From Batrachochytrium dendrobatidis JAM81 (taxonomy: Eukaryota; Chytridiomycota; Chytridiomycetes; Rhizophydiales), in NCBI RefSeq assembly GCF_000203795.2, contig NW_006281106.1, forward strand, positions 253,302-317,301: 64,000 nt of DNA. The letters run 5' to 3'. The position numbers and the translations under genes are program-made. The notes beneath the pieces were generated by a model. The model had not been told where the DNA came from. It was given only the letters and a program-made list of their open reading frames with translations, and searched no databases. This document shows, piece by piece, positions 1 through 11,800 of this stretch (position 1 is the stretch's first letter; each line of letters opens with the position of its first letter).

Positions 1-1
1 T

Positions 2-355
2 GCAACTAGAGAACTATTATTTCTCAGAACTCTGCTAAAAGAACTAGGATTCGAACAGCTAAATCCTACTATACTTTACTCTGATTCGCAATCTCCAATT
101 GCAAATACTAAAAACTTGGCGCCAAATCATGCTACTACAAAGCATATGGACGTGAAGCTAAAGTTTCTTCGCGATCAAGTAACAAACAAAACAGTATGTG
201 TCGAATACGTAAAAACAAACGTTAGAGTCGCCGACATACTTACCAAAGGATTACCACGGTTCGCCTTTGACAAGCTTTCAGACCTACTCGGACTTTACCC
301 TGTTCAAGGCGTGGTGGGGTGTTGGAATATCCAGACGGATACTCTTAAGCGGTAA
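2..355 (+). mobile_element. Ty1/copia polyprotein, RNase H C-terminal fragment
   Basis: The frame is open from the window edge and encodes the end of a copia-type polyprotein. Seen in the translation: a YSDSQSPIANTKN stretch, then KHMDVKLKFLRDQV and VRVADILTKGLP. These are the classic RNase H end motifs of Ty1/copia elements (D-S/N-x-x-A, KHIDV-x-x-HFxR, ADIxTK). The upstream part (gag, protease, integrase, reverse transcriptase) lies outside the window. The reading frame stops at 353-355, already inside the LTR, which is normal for this class. A purine-rich tract, GGTGGGG, sits just before the LTR and would serve as polypurine tract. The fragment itself has no frameshift, so the element may be intact or recently active, but this cannot be judged from one end. 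Confidence 0.9.
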
Positions 356-869
356 CCTGTGGCAAAGCTAGTTCTAAAAAGCGCCAAACTTAAACACAAG
401 TTAAATCCTTTCATCACCAAAAAAATCCATGTGCACAGTAACTCCATTACACTCATTTCTAGGACTCGAGCTCTCTATAAACGGGTAGACGATGCCATTA
501 TTAAATTTACTAACTCCAGAAATCAACACTATTGGTTGTAACCTTCGTTTACAGCCTCTCATCATTTAACGGGTTAATTGTTCGTATCACAAGACACAAA
601 CAATCAACTACTATAAAAGCTAGAATGCTTACTCTTATCAATAAATAACTCTTCAAACTATTTCATCTGTCTAACTACCTTATCAAACCCTTTTCACTAC
701 GGTTGAAAAGACTAAGTCTGTTGATTTTGATTTAAAGTGCAACTTCCTCTTGAACTTCTGATTTGTTCTCTTCTGATAACTACTAACAGTTACAGATTAT
801 ACTTTACCTACTTTACTTTACTATACTACATTTTTAAAACAAATCAACGAAGCTCCAAATACTCTGACA
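320..869 (+). repeat. 3' LTR of the copia element
   Basis: The LTR starts TGTTGGAATATCC directly after the polypurine tract and ends ...CTGACA, giving TG...CA borders. A TATA-like CTCTATAAA lies near 471 and an AATAAA near 641. The borders were set by aligning it by eye with the inverted copy at 1593-2137; similarity stops at both ends at the same motif. The right border is known to a few bases only. Confidence 0.8.
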
Positions 870-1592
870 TAACCGAGCATTTGTGCTTGGACGAGACGAA
901 CCACAATAAAATCAATAACAATACCAACCAAGATTGACAGATTAGACTAGTGTATAAAATAGTGTTGGCTGGATTGAATTGTTGGTTTATTTGTTGGTTT
1001 ACAGTTGTTTTTTGAATGAATTTATTTAAAATAAACTCGGGTATTGAGATATGAAATGATCTCATGTGAACAGGCTGTAATCGTACAAGCATATGCTGGT
1101 GGTGTTACAAGTGTGTTGGTCAATTTATATATGGCAGTTCCTGTGATGGTGTCAGGGTTGTGTATGTTACCAATGGTACGCTACCAGCACAAACTCGACT
1201 GATCAAACAGCCATGTATACACATTGTTGTCAGTTACATCGAGTGTTTGTTCAAATAGGTCGATTCAGATGGATTGCATATAACCGACTAATCCAGCATT
1301 CATCCATTGTTAAACAACCATAATGCACAATACCACCGAGTGTGCAATCACACTCGCACTGATCAGTCGTTGCACAGTATGCATCGGTCAATGTCAAACA
1401 TATGTGTGTCTGCAACTAAATTGCAATCCATGACATATCCACACAATCCAACATGTCAAATCATGTATCATGAGTCCAAGATTGATCAAAAACCTGATCA
1501 TGGTAAACACAGCATGTTGTTGCATATCAGAGTCAATATATCAAGTGACAGTTGCACACTGGCTGATGGTGCACAGCGTATCAGTCACAATA
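870..1592. other. Intergenic DNA between two LTRs
   Basis: No supported gene. The short open frames here lack recognisable protein features, and the composition is the AT-rich, CACA/TGTG-rich type seen in other non-coding parts of the window. No copia internal sequence was recognised, so the two LTRs do not bound a single element. Confidence 0.5.
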
Positions 1593-2137
1593 TGTCAGAA
1601 CTTTTGGAGCTTCGTGATTTGTATAAATGTAGTAAAGTATAAAGTATAAAGTAGATAAAATATAATCTGTAACTGTTAGTTATCAGAAGAGAACAAATCA
1701 AAAGTGTAATGGATGTTGCACTTTAATCCAAGATCAGCAGACTTGGTCTTTTCAAGTATAGTAAAAAGGTGTAATAAAGTAATTAGAAAGTTGAAATAGT
1801 TTGACGAGTTGTTTATTGATAAAAGTAAGCATATTAGCTTTTATAGTAGTTGATTGTTTGTCTTGTGATACGAACAAGTAACACATTTGATAATGAGAGG
1901 TTGTAAACGAAAAGTAGTTGAGCCAATGGGATTGATTCCTGTAGTTGACTATGTCTACATAATGACACCATTTACCCGTTACTTGGAACATGAATCTCCA
2001 AAAATGAGGATAATGGAGTTTGGAGCATATGGATTAGTGGTGATGAAGGGTTTAATTTGGAGATTCAAAGTGTGTGCTATTAGAATTAGCTTTGTCACAG
2101 ATTACCACTTAGGAGTATCCGTCTGGATATTCCAACA
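1593..2137 (-). repeat. Solo copia LTR, inverted relative to the first
   Basis: The reverse complement begins TGTTGGAATATCCAGACGG, as in the LTR at 320, and follows it throughout: the AAGCTAG/AAGCTAA region, ACTATAAAAGC, TAACAGTTACAGATTATA, and GAAGCTCCAAA close to the end. It is about 545 bp long against about 550 bp. No internal retroelement sequence was seen on either side, so it is probably a solo LTR left by recombination. No clear 5-bp target duplication is visible. Confidence 0.75.
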
Positions 2138-2521
2138 CACGACTCGATACGTGAGATTCAAATGTCTAATATTCAGACTGTGCTGATTGCAATTGTGGTT
2201 GTAATTGTGGTTGTGTGTAAACATCAATCCAATACTCGATTCAATACTTGATTCAACTTGAGCATGTACAGTTTTGTAGTAATCCATTTGATCACATTGA
2301 CAGAATCAAGCAATGATCTGATTCAACAACACCGAATGATGCATCCATATCACTTGTATCAATCAATTGTACACAATCAGTCAATATAATCAACAATCAC
2401 TGTCATGATTGGCATGATTAACATGATTGATTCAATTCATTCAATTTATTCGATCCATTTAATTGCATAGATATGACTGACATTACAACTCATTGTTGTA
2501 AAATCACAACCTCACAATCAA
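2138..2521. other. Low-complexity intergenic DNA
   Basis: AT-rich sequence with repeated TGATT/AATCA and GATTCAATT words. No gene seen. It lies just beyond the 3' end of the DUF4246 gene, so it may hold its 3' untranslated region. Confidence 0.5.
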
Positions 2522-5500
2522 TCACCAATCACTATACTTTCGCTCATATAGTTTTTTGTTGTATGCTGCTGTGATTCGAGTTCGGTCACTTGTCAATTCA
2601 TCTCGATAGCGTTTGGCTTTAGCTGGTGATTGAACACCTTGAATATACTGCGTGGCATCATTCCACAGTTCAGGCAGTATGGGTGTCTTGTCAAGACTCG
2701 AGTTGTACCATTGTGGTTGTTGTGGAGCCACATGCGCAGTCGAAACAATCCGACGAGATGGATTCACTACAAAAAATGTCAGAATCTTGCAGTGTCCTGG
2801 TTGAGTTGGATCTGCAAGTTCAAATGATTGCTCTTTGTGCTGGTATCGATTGGGATAAACTAAACATCGACCATTTGGTACTTCAAGCGATCCTATATAC
2901 TGACTATGCGGTGATTCTTGATCAATGCCGTACACATCTTTCCAATACATATCAGATGCTCCTTGATAATGACACCAACTAACAGCCTCGCGGAAATCGA
3001 GTTTGGGTGTGGTGATATTTTCCACGTCGTAGTAATACAGTCCAGTTGCAACAATCGATTCGTTAATTGGACCTTCAATGTGCCAGTTTCCCTCGTCGTA
3101 TTTAGGTTTGGATGGTGTCAGTTGAATGTTGGTGAGTTTGACAATGACTTGCAGATTACGACCACGCAGTGACACTGGCTTTGCCGATTCATATTTGGAT
3201 TCAAAATGTTCCGGAAGTGTTGGTACATACACGGGACGAGTGACTCGAGTGTCTGATTCCATATCATCATGATCTGACTGGCTTGGTGGTTTATATCCCT
3301 TTGTGCGATTGCAAATATCAATATACTTGAACATTGGATCCATCGTTCTGAACAGACTTTCAAACATTGGGACAAAACATTTGAATATTTTGGCAATACA
3401 TTTGTACATGTCTCGATGCCATATCGGATTCAGATTGTTGATGTATGAGTTGATGGTCACACTGCCATCCTGTTCGACACGGAATTCACTCAGAAGCCAT
3501 TGGAACTTGCGTGATATAAACTCGAAATCGCCGTTAATGATGGGCACATTTGAAACAAGTCGAGTCGATAACAATATATCGCATGGTACCATTGTGGTGT
3601 ATTTGAATCGTATACTCAGTGGTGCAATCATCGTTTGTCCATATACAACACTGTACATTGATGCATCAATCAGATTGTGCACCATTTGACCAGTGTTGTG
3701 ATTTGATCCATGTTCAATATCCGATACATTTGTCATCAATCGCGTATATACATTGTCAGGTATGCCATTGTCCAGTATATACGTCAGTTCAACAGGTCCT
3801 GGGACAATCGTGCCCAATCCATCACTGCCACTACAAACAAGCTGTTTGACAAAAACCCCGAGTTGTTCCAATGCAAGATCAAATGTTGATGGTGATATAT
3901 TCTGATCGAGTGAGTCGGCCCTCCATTGCTCCACAATATGCTGGTTTGTGATATCGATCCACCACATGGGTTTGCAAAGTATACATTGCAGATACTGGAC
4001 ATACTGCATCTCGACAAGTGTGCGTACCTCCCCATGTGTATCTCCAGCCATTCCAGAACTCATATCAATTTCGGCATTGTCGTTGTATGATTGAATGCTC
4101 GAACTAGCAGTCTGAACCCGATGCTGAAAACACATTCCAATGATCTGCTCAGCAACCCTTCTGCTTTTTCCATTGCAGTCAGTATTCAAATCTACAATAT
4201 CCATTAGATTTTCAAACATCTCACCTTGATCCAACTCGGTACGTATTGAACTGTCGGAATGATTATCGGCAAAATCAACAATTGTTTCGAGTAGTTTTAC
4301 AGTACCAGCACCAGAATCATGCAAACATAGATATCTACGTGAAAAAATAGTGTTGAGTTGCTTTACAATTCCATATTCTCGAAACACCTTGATCATCTCG
4401 TCCTTGTTTGTAGATTTCTGAATCATGTCGTTGACATTATTAAACAGACGCAAAGGATCATTCATATCGACATCGCACATCGATATCGTCAATTGCTCAA
4501 AAACCAACGATCGTACAAGCGATACAGGAAAGTCGCGCATACCAGATGCAATTGTTCCTGCTATCCAGATCATGCGCATTTTTAATGCAAAGTCGTTGCT
4601 GTATTTGATACACAAGTCGTTCAGTGTTTGAATCAGATCCAGCCTCATCAACTCGGCTGAAATCACTTCACAATCTGCATGTTTGCAAAAGTTCTCAATA
4701 GCAGCAATGCTTTCATAAATCACTTCTTGATCGACACTCCTGTATTCATGTCATGTCAATCCAACCATGTCAAATTTACTAATTGTGATGACTGAGCACA
4801 CATTCATGCATAACACCACATACCTGAGCGTATTGACCAGTGCTGGAATGATGCCACATTCCACTGCTTTTACTCGGTCATGACGATGAATACTCCGATA
4901 CATGGTTTGAAGATTTTTGATAAACCCAACAGCAACTAGACCATTGGATGATTCCAGTCGTGAAACAAGTCTTGACAGCACGATGCCAAACTAATGATAT
5001 TGTTCAATGTCAAGTATACAACCAAATCAAACTAACATGACATGACACTGTCCAAACTGATCCAATATTGTATCATTGTAAACATACATTTCCATCGTCA
5101 ATATCATGACAAGCTTTCAAAAACAGGCCAATCGCCAATGTGAGCACTTGTTGATCAGAATCGTGAACAATAATCTCAACCATAGGCTTGATGTCAAGTT
5201 TACACTCCTCACTCCAGCGTTTATATTTGTATAACTCTGTACATGTGTTTATCGCCTATATGCATATTGACACTAGATGAGTTAAATGTCAATCATTTGA
5301 TCAATATCAATCATGACTTGCCGCCATTTTGACTTGACGACTTGGTGATTGCATGAGTTGTACAATTTGGTTGCTTAGTCGTTGAGATATTTTGAACTCA
5401 TTATTACTGTACACCATTCTCAAAAACACTGCAGTAAACTTCATTACTTCGATCTACACAACACATGTTGATTAGTTTAGTCATGAACAATCCATTATTG

Positions 5501-5868
5501 TTACAATATATGAATACCTGTAAACTGGGTCGATTATACTCCAAATACTTGGCTGCAATATCCTCCAATCCAATACTCTGTAAGCGCTGCAATACATTTG
5601 TAGACTCTGCCATTTCAAACCAACACAAAGTCAGCAATGATTTGAATTCATCAATAATACAATAACTATTAAACTTACTGCGATTCTGTTCTTCCAACTC
5701 CAGTAGCAAGTCAAGCAGTCTGTCCCATATTTCATCAGCCTTGTATAGTTGATCATCCGTTGTTAACAGTTTCAAATCTTCCAGGTGTTGGATCAACTCT
5801 TTCATGATATCATCCAACTTCATGTTTGATAAAATTAGTAAAGTTGAATTTTGATTTGACAATTTCAT
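2522..5868 (-). CDS. DUF4246-domain protein with ARM-like N-terminal extension (5 exons)
   Basis: Proposed exons, 5' to 3': 5868 to about 5520, 5463-5322, 5254-5090, 4993-4824 and 4739-2522; the joins are phase-consistent. The long last exon holds the fungal DUF4246 signature in its second half: a stretch with NWHIEGPINESIVATGLYYY, then DVENITTPKLDFREAV, and near the end GHCKILTFFVVNP followed by RRIVSTAHVAPQQPQW. DUF4246 is widespread in fungi and has no known biochemical role that I can state. The N-terminal ~350 residues are helical and leucine-rich (for example DEIWDRLLDLLLELEEQN), like an ARM/HEAT-type fold, and are not a usual part of the family. The start is the ATG of MKLSNQNS; an alternative is MKLDDIM 15 residues on. 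The third intron junction (after ...KMA) uses a GC donor (GCAAGT). Function unknown. Confidence 0.75.
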
Positions 5869-6489
5869 TCATGCGAATGTCCAACAATGTCCAACAATTG
5901 CCGAGAATTGTTCATGTTTGGATTGTTGTCAAACACACAAACGAGTTGTTCCATTTTAGTATTGTTTTGATCAGTTTTTTGTAACAAAATTGGATTGTTA
6001 TCAAACATGCATTTAGAAATACTGTAAATTAATATTCTGAATGTGATCGTTGTAGATTTGGTTTAATAAACAAGTTAGTTTACTACAACACATGGTAATG
6101 GATTACTAAACATCATCATAAATCAGATGGACTGGACTGTACTGGACTGAGATCAATGACAATCGCATTACAAACAGTATGTGGTGATTAAACCATCGAG
6201 TATTTCCAAATACAAACTTGAATGAAAAGTCTTGTCACAATACTGATCGACTGTATTACTGTTTACACTGTGGTATTATTGATGTATTGGAATATTTGGT
6301 GATCAGATACATAATGATAATGGTAGTACAAATCATGGCAGTTGTACAAACCAAACGTGATTAAAGCCAATAATAATGTCAGACAAGATTGGATAATGAA
6401 TTAGCGTGTAAATCATCAACATTGACCAAGATTGATTGAAATGGTGAGATTGAGTTGGATGGTGATGAACAGTCAGTGTCATGAACACT
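5869..6489. other. Intergenic DNA upstream of the DUF4246 gene
   Basis: No gene seen. The sequence carries many CAACAATG and TTGGATTG words, and stretches around 6120 with GGACTGGACTGTACTGGACTG, a short degenerate tandem repeat. It should contain the promoter of the minus-strand gene that starts at 5868, but no clear TATA box was picked out. Confidence 0.5.
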
Positions 6490-6931
6490 GTTATTCAGTG
6501 GTCCATTTGACGTCAATACACCACTACCAATACCACACCGCGTATATTACATTGTAAACTGACAACACTAATTGACCAATATCAAACCAGTCGATGACGC
6601 AATCTACATCCGACTTTGAACAAGCGTATTGCTCCGTTTGTTGTACGATGCACGACATGATCAGTTGGTGATATCATGCAACCATGCAATTGACAAGTGA
6701 TTACATGTACAATCAACACTGGTTGTTATCATGTCATTAATGTATATGGAACAAACCATGCCAATGTATCAATCAACAATCCAATAACTGTTGATGTAAT
6801 ACTCAACACAGTATACACAAACATGCAATACACAACCAATGATATGATTGTTGACCCATTCACAATACTCGACAAATATCAACACACCGGAAAGTTTAAA
6901 TTTATTCAAAATCAAATTGATTGGCAAGTCA
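6490..6931 (-). repeat. Conserved 3' flank of the secreted-protein gene, duplicated at 58294-58735
   Basis: Read on the minus strand, this stretch follows the stop codon of the 7-kb gene and matches the sequence after the pseudogene at 58.3 kb. Shared runs include TTTGATTTTGAATAAA, CGAGTATTGTGAATGGGTCA, ATTACATCAACAGTTA and CATGGTTTGTTCCATA. It is non-coding in both places as far as I can see. The match goes on past 6600 (for example CAACACTAATTGACCAATAT). Confidence 0.75.
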
Positions 6932-7666
6932 TCAATCTGAATCTGCTTTTGGTTCTTCAAATCTCAAACCATGCCTTTTCATAAACTTTTTCAAGTTTCG
7001 TCTGATATCGTGTACTCTTGTAACTGCCTTTTCATACTCTTGTTTCAATTTCTTTTCAGTGTCTGGATCGTACTTTGATCCTGATATTTCTTCTCCTCTT
7101 TCTAATGCTGACCATTGTTCGAATCTAAGGGCTGCATAATCACAATATTCTTTGAGTTTTTTCTTTCGTAATTCTTTCGACTCTACAAGCATTTGCTTTA
7201 TACGATTAAAGGTTTTTTGATATCTTCCACTTAATACAGCTATTTGATTTGAAACAGTATTTGAAGACTCGTTATGAATCATTGGTTGTTTCCGACTTTG
7301 TTTGTAAGTGCTTGGACCAGCCTCATCAATTGGTTGTTGTTGGATTCGGCTGGAAATACTTGAATTCATTGGTTCTTGCTGGTATTCACTAGAAGTGTCT
7401 GGATTGGATTCATCAACCGGTTCTTGCTTGTATTTGTTGGAAATGGTCAAATCAACTAGCTGTTGCCGGTATCGGTTAGGAAGGCTTAAATCCATTGGCT
7501 CTTCCTGATATTCATCATAAGTGTCTGGATTGGGTTCATTAGTTGGATCAGACACTCGACTGGAAGTGCCTGATGTGTGGGTTGAACGATCGTTACCAGT
7601 CGGTATCAGTATTGCATTAGCAGTTGTTGTTACAGTCAGTAAGAGTAAAATATCAACCAATTTCAT
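6932..7666 (-). CDS. Lineage-specific secreted protein (candidate effector)
   Basis: Single exon, about 244 residues. I start at the ATG of MKLVDILLLLTVTTTANA, the second Met of the open frame (the first is at 7687), because this gives a textbook signal peptide with cleavage after ANA and because the pseudogene paralogue at 58.0 kb is alignable from this point. After the signal come a Ser/Thr/Pro-rich linker and three to four imperfect ~25-residue repeats of the type QEPVDESNPDTSSEYQ, where EYQ/KYK blocks alternate with EPMD/EPVD. The C-terminal ~110 residues are charged and helical (RYQKTFNRIKQML, ELRKKKLKEYCDYAALRFEQW, KKFMKRHGL), and would form a coiled coil. From memory, signal-plus-acidic-repeat-plus-helical-tail proteins of this style are numerous in Batrachochytrium secretomes; no biochemical function is known to me. 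Only one cysteine remains after the signal, so disulphides are unlikely. Confidence 0.85.
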   Translation of the reverse strand: MKLVDILLLLTVTTTANAILIPTGNDRSTHTSGTSSRVSDPTNEPNPDTYDEYQEEPMDLSLPNRYRQQLVDLTISNKYKQEPVDESNPDTSSEYQQEPMNSSISSRIQQQPIDEAGPSTYKQSRKQPMIHNESSNTVSNQIAVLSGRYQKTFNRIKQMLVESKELRKKKLKEYCDYAALRFEQWSALERGEEISGSKYDPDTEKKLKQEYEKAVTRVHDIRRNLKKFMKRHGLRFEEPKADSD

Positions 7667-7746
7667 CAAACCAATCAATGGATTCAAACGATTAATACAA
7701 AAGTAGAGTGTCGAGACTGATGTCGATTATAAAACTGAACATACTC

Positions 7747-7795
7747 GATTGTATTTGTATGTTTTGTATAGCAAACCAACCCTTTTAGGTTAACC
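7747..7795 (-). promoter_or_regulatory. Conserved upstream block of the secreted-protein gene
   Basis: On the minus strand the block reads TTAACCTAAAAGGG, then TTGGTTTGCTATACAAAAC and ATACAAATACAAT, about 80-130 bases before the ATG. The same block, with TATAAATA in place of ACAAATA, lies before the pseudogene at about 57923-57968. Conservation between copies, spacing and the TATA-like core suggest a core promoter; this is inference. Confidence 0.5.
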
Positions 7796-8830
7796 AACAA
7801 CACAGGGTTACTTGATTGCTTGTAGTGAGCCACTATCAAACTAGACAGTGTGCTGCTCCCTAATCATAATATCATATCGATCAATTTGATGATCATGTCG
7901 ATTGAATTATGCTTTTACGACCCTTTGATCAGGTATATTGAAAAGCACACCCTTCATGAGTGTTGTATAATCGCAAACGCTTTGTTTTACAACCTTATTC
8001 ATCATGCAGTGACTGTATTCTGCATTGCAATATGCAATAGTTACTACACATTGACTGCATTGCGTGTTTGATATACAACAACCATCATATGACACACAAT
8101 CAGACTATAGTGTTGAATCTACACTTTGTGCACATGTGGCATGACCATGCATTGTGCAATCACCAAACTCATCCATTGCAGTCCACATGTTTGGCTCAAC
8201 TACTTTGATGCTGTCAATACAACTCTGTACACATCATCATTGTACTCTGAATCACGGATACGATCGCGATCTAGTTCAACAACAATAATTGTACATGTCA
8301 GTAATGAAACTGTTGTTTGTGTAGCTCGCGGACGTATGACAGCATGTTGATGGTAGTCATAATCGGAAAGTAAAGGATAGCAAAAGAGTGAACCAATGTA
8401 TGAATTGCGTTGTTTATTAATCCAAGATCGTGTCTTTTATAAGGTGGGAGAGTAGTGGAAGAATACCTGAATAAGATATGAGGACCATAGCCCAAATATC
8501 ATTGTTGAGGGTCTCTTATCACTATAGACCTTTCATTAGTGATGGCCACTGTTATGTACCAAACATATAAGCCACACAAGTATCCACATACACAATGCAT
8601 ATCAATAGACTGCGCATCTCAGCAGTCCAAGTCCCATTACAAAGATCACACATTACCAATGTCTAACAATGAATATTAGCCAAATTGACTTAAAGCTTAA
8701 TAATGAAATTATTTTCAAGTTTGTATTTGGCATTGCAAAAGTTTATTCGCAACTTTGCAGGTATCAAATTATTTATTTTATTCTTTAATAGATTCAGCAC
8801 ATTTACCTACCCGCACATGCATAGTATCGT
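7796..8830. other. Intergenic DNA with a degenerate dispersed repeat
   Basis: No gene supported. From about 8080 to 8345 the sequence resembles the core of the TA-flanked element at 56.2-56.5 kb: ACACAATCAGACTATAG, TTGTGCAATCACCAAACTCA, GTCAATACAACTCTGTACAC and CGATCGCGATCTAGTTCAA all have counterparts there. The CAGCC ends are not recognisable, so this is an old, eroded copy. The stretch from 8410 to 8640, with CTTTTATAAGGTGGGAG, could not be assigned. Confidence 0.5.
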
Positions 8831-11800
8831 CTACATGTATCTAATACTGAGTGATAAACACTCTTCAATCTTGTCAGACTCGTCATTCAAAAACACAAGA
8901 ATATCGGCTTTGGGAAGATGATGACCTGGGATAAATCGCATACAAATGTATTGTGAACCAGCTGACTCAAGATCCAGAACTGGTTCTTTAAACTGGATCA
9001 AATGTGGACTATCTGTTCGAAGATATAACATTTTACGATGAAAAAACGGGTTTGTGTATGATACACGCTATCCATTGCAGATTCAATGTTTATATTCAAT
9101 TAGCATCGCAGTATATTAGAGTCGTCAAATAAAACACATTACCTTGCTGGCTTGCTTATCTCTTGGTAAAACCAATTCAAATGTTTTGGTCACCTCTGGA
9201 AGTGAACAGTGACTTACTACCAACCAGCTACTTACTAGAAATCCAGAATTGATATCTATAAAATCAACCAGTCAATAAACACACTAGTAACGCAGTACAA
9301 AACAATTATAATCGAATCAAGCATAATGTCGAATACTTGCCAACAATGTTCACAATAGCTTCCTTGGTGCGAGTATCTTGTGGACGCATCACCAACGACA
9401 CCTCATTCAGTGCATTTGCAGTAAGCATAAAGGGACCATCTGTGCCCACCTATGATGCAATTGGAACCATCGAGTCAGGAATTCTCAGTAACCCCATATT
9501 GCATCAACAAAAACATTGAATCAACAACATACCATAATCTCTCTTGGTAAGCTAGAATAGCAATTGACTAATCGCGATTTGGAGGTTCCACGCAACACCA
9601 GCGATGCCGAGTTTGTCTGGCACAGAGTCGAGTTCATATCAAATCGATATAACGAGTGCACAAACACCCGCCATATTTCATTCAAAAAAGTATGGAACGG
9701 ATCGTTATAAAATAGAATATATACAGCTTTGGTCTCTGGGGCTTGGCGTGCTCTATATTTAAATGTGACTTCTTTCATTGCGGAATCATTTTGTGAGGTT
9801 TCGAGAGTACATACAGCATCTGCACTATTGCAGCGAATGTAGACTTGGGTTGGATTTGAGGTATCATAAAGGGTTGATGTGTTGTTGGAATTGATATGAC
9901 TGATTTTGTTAACAAGCGGAAACTTCATTACTTTACGTATCACCTCGTGCTCTCCTCTAAAAAGACGAATTACTCGATCAATATAGTAAGGCCGCGGACA
10001 AACATTCAGCGCCAGAATAGCTGCTGGTTGGTCTTGGGAGTTCAAAAATGAAACCTAAGTTTTAGCATCAAGGTTGAAAATTAATAAATTAAATCAATAC
10101 ATAAATTTGAATCCAAACATGTGCACGTACATGAATACATCTGGAATATATTCCAGGACTCTGTAGAAAATTGTTACCACCGACATCTCTTCCATTCATT
10201 TCATCCGTAGCATGATTTCCACCAACAAGTGAAATTGGTCCTCCTAAAAAACTCTGGAATATAAATGGAATAAAAACTGTTTCGTTGCGCTCTAGAAATA
10301 TTTCTGGGGTAGCTTCATCTTGACTTGTGTGAATCAATTTTGCTTCCACATGAGATGCCAATCCATGAAGTCTACGATGGTAAATCCACTCGCTGGTATT
10401 TGTAACCACGCGAAATTCTTTATCCTGCCAAGATATTTTGAATGTATGATCAGTAGAGTACGGATTGGTAAATTCAAACTCTAGGTAGGTAGCCTGTGCA
10501 AAGGTTGGATGTATTGTATGCGATACTGTGATTTCTTTCAGTAGCATTTCTTGCGTTTTTCCCTTTCTTCGTCTAATTATATCAATGATTTAAAAACAGT
10601 ATAGTTGAATAATTAAATACTTGTAACCCAACACATGATATACACTTGCCTTTCTCGATATACATCAATGGTTTTGAGATCTCGGTCGCGCTCTTCTCTG
10701 GTACGCCGGTACGAAAATGATTCGACAAGCTGATATTGTACAGTTTGCATATTAGCAATATACACCAATAAATTTTATTTAAAATTCACACTGATTCAAG
10801 TTTGAAACCTCACAGTATTGAATTTACGACCTACCTCCTTGTTGGCTCCATCATCATCTAGGTTCAACTTGTCGGGCTCAATTTTAAGGTTTTTAAGAAT
10901 TCCAGTGGCATGATGAATTAGTTTTTGATTACGAGACTCAAAACTGTACTGACTTGATGAATCTAAGCATGTGGTTTTTTGTAAAGCCTTGGTACAATTG
11001 GCTGCTTGTGTGGTTCTATCCGCATGTGCTTCGTTGAGAATTTGATGCAACTCGTGATCAATACTTGACAACTATTTTAAATTATTCATGCCAATGCAAA
11101 CAAAAATGAGTAACTGCAGAGCATTGCAATGTATTGTTTACACAATACACACTGATACTGGTATTTGTCAGTATACATCAGCAACTATTTTTACCAGTTT
11201 TGGCTCGTGAAATGTTTTTTGTCGACGATTGATATGGTAGCGATAATCGTGCACAATAACCTCCTCTTGACTTTGAGTTTTTGAAGGATTATTGAATGCA
11301 TTTTGTGGTGTCGTGTTTATATCCTCCTGATATTTACGACCAATATTTGTGACACGCATATGCAACGTAGCAGTTTTCAGCAAACCCGTATCATTTACAT
11401 GCATAGTAGATCCCGAGGAATATGTGCCATTTAATCCCATGCTAGATGATCTGGACCTTTTAGCAAAGTTTGGTCCTTGCAAATCAGCATACTCGCTCCA
11501 TACAATGTCTACATCATCTTCAAAATAAATAGACGATCTTCCTTGACGCAAAGCAGGTTTGAGATTGACACAACCTGATCCAAGATGCAAAAGTGTATCA
11601 CCATCCCACACGTCAATAAACATGTTGGATTGGCAAAGGTAGTTGGCAATCGCATTTGGTCCTGAACGAAAAGTATAGGATACTGGATCTTGATGCGTTT
11701 TTACCTTGTAATTCAAAGCAATACCGGGTGGTTGATCATCTATTAAATAGTAAACATATACTCGGTCATTATTTCCATGTTTAAATGCAAGGGTTACAAT

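Noticed and set aside
1307..1642. 111-codon frame between the LTRs
   Set aside because: No domain, signal peptide or coding bias; it runs into the solo LTR.
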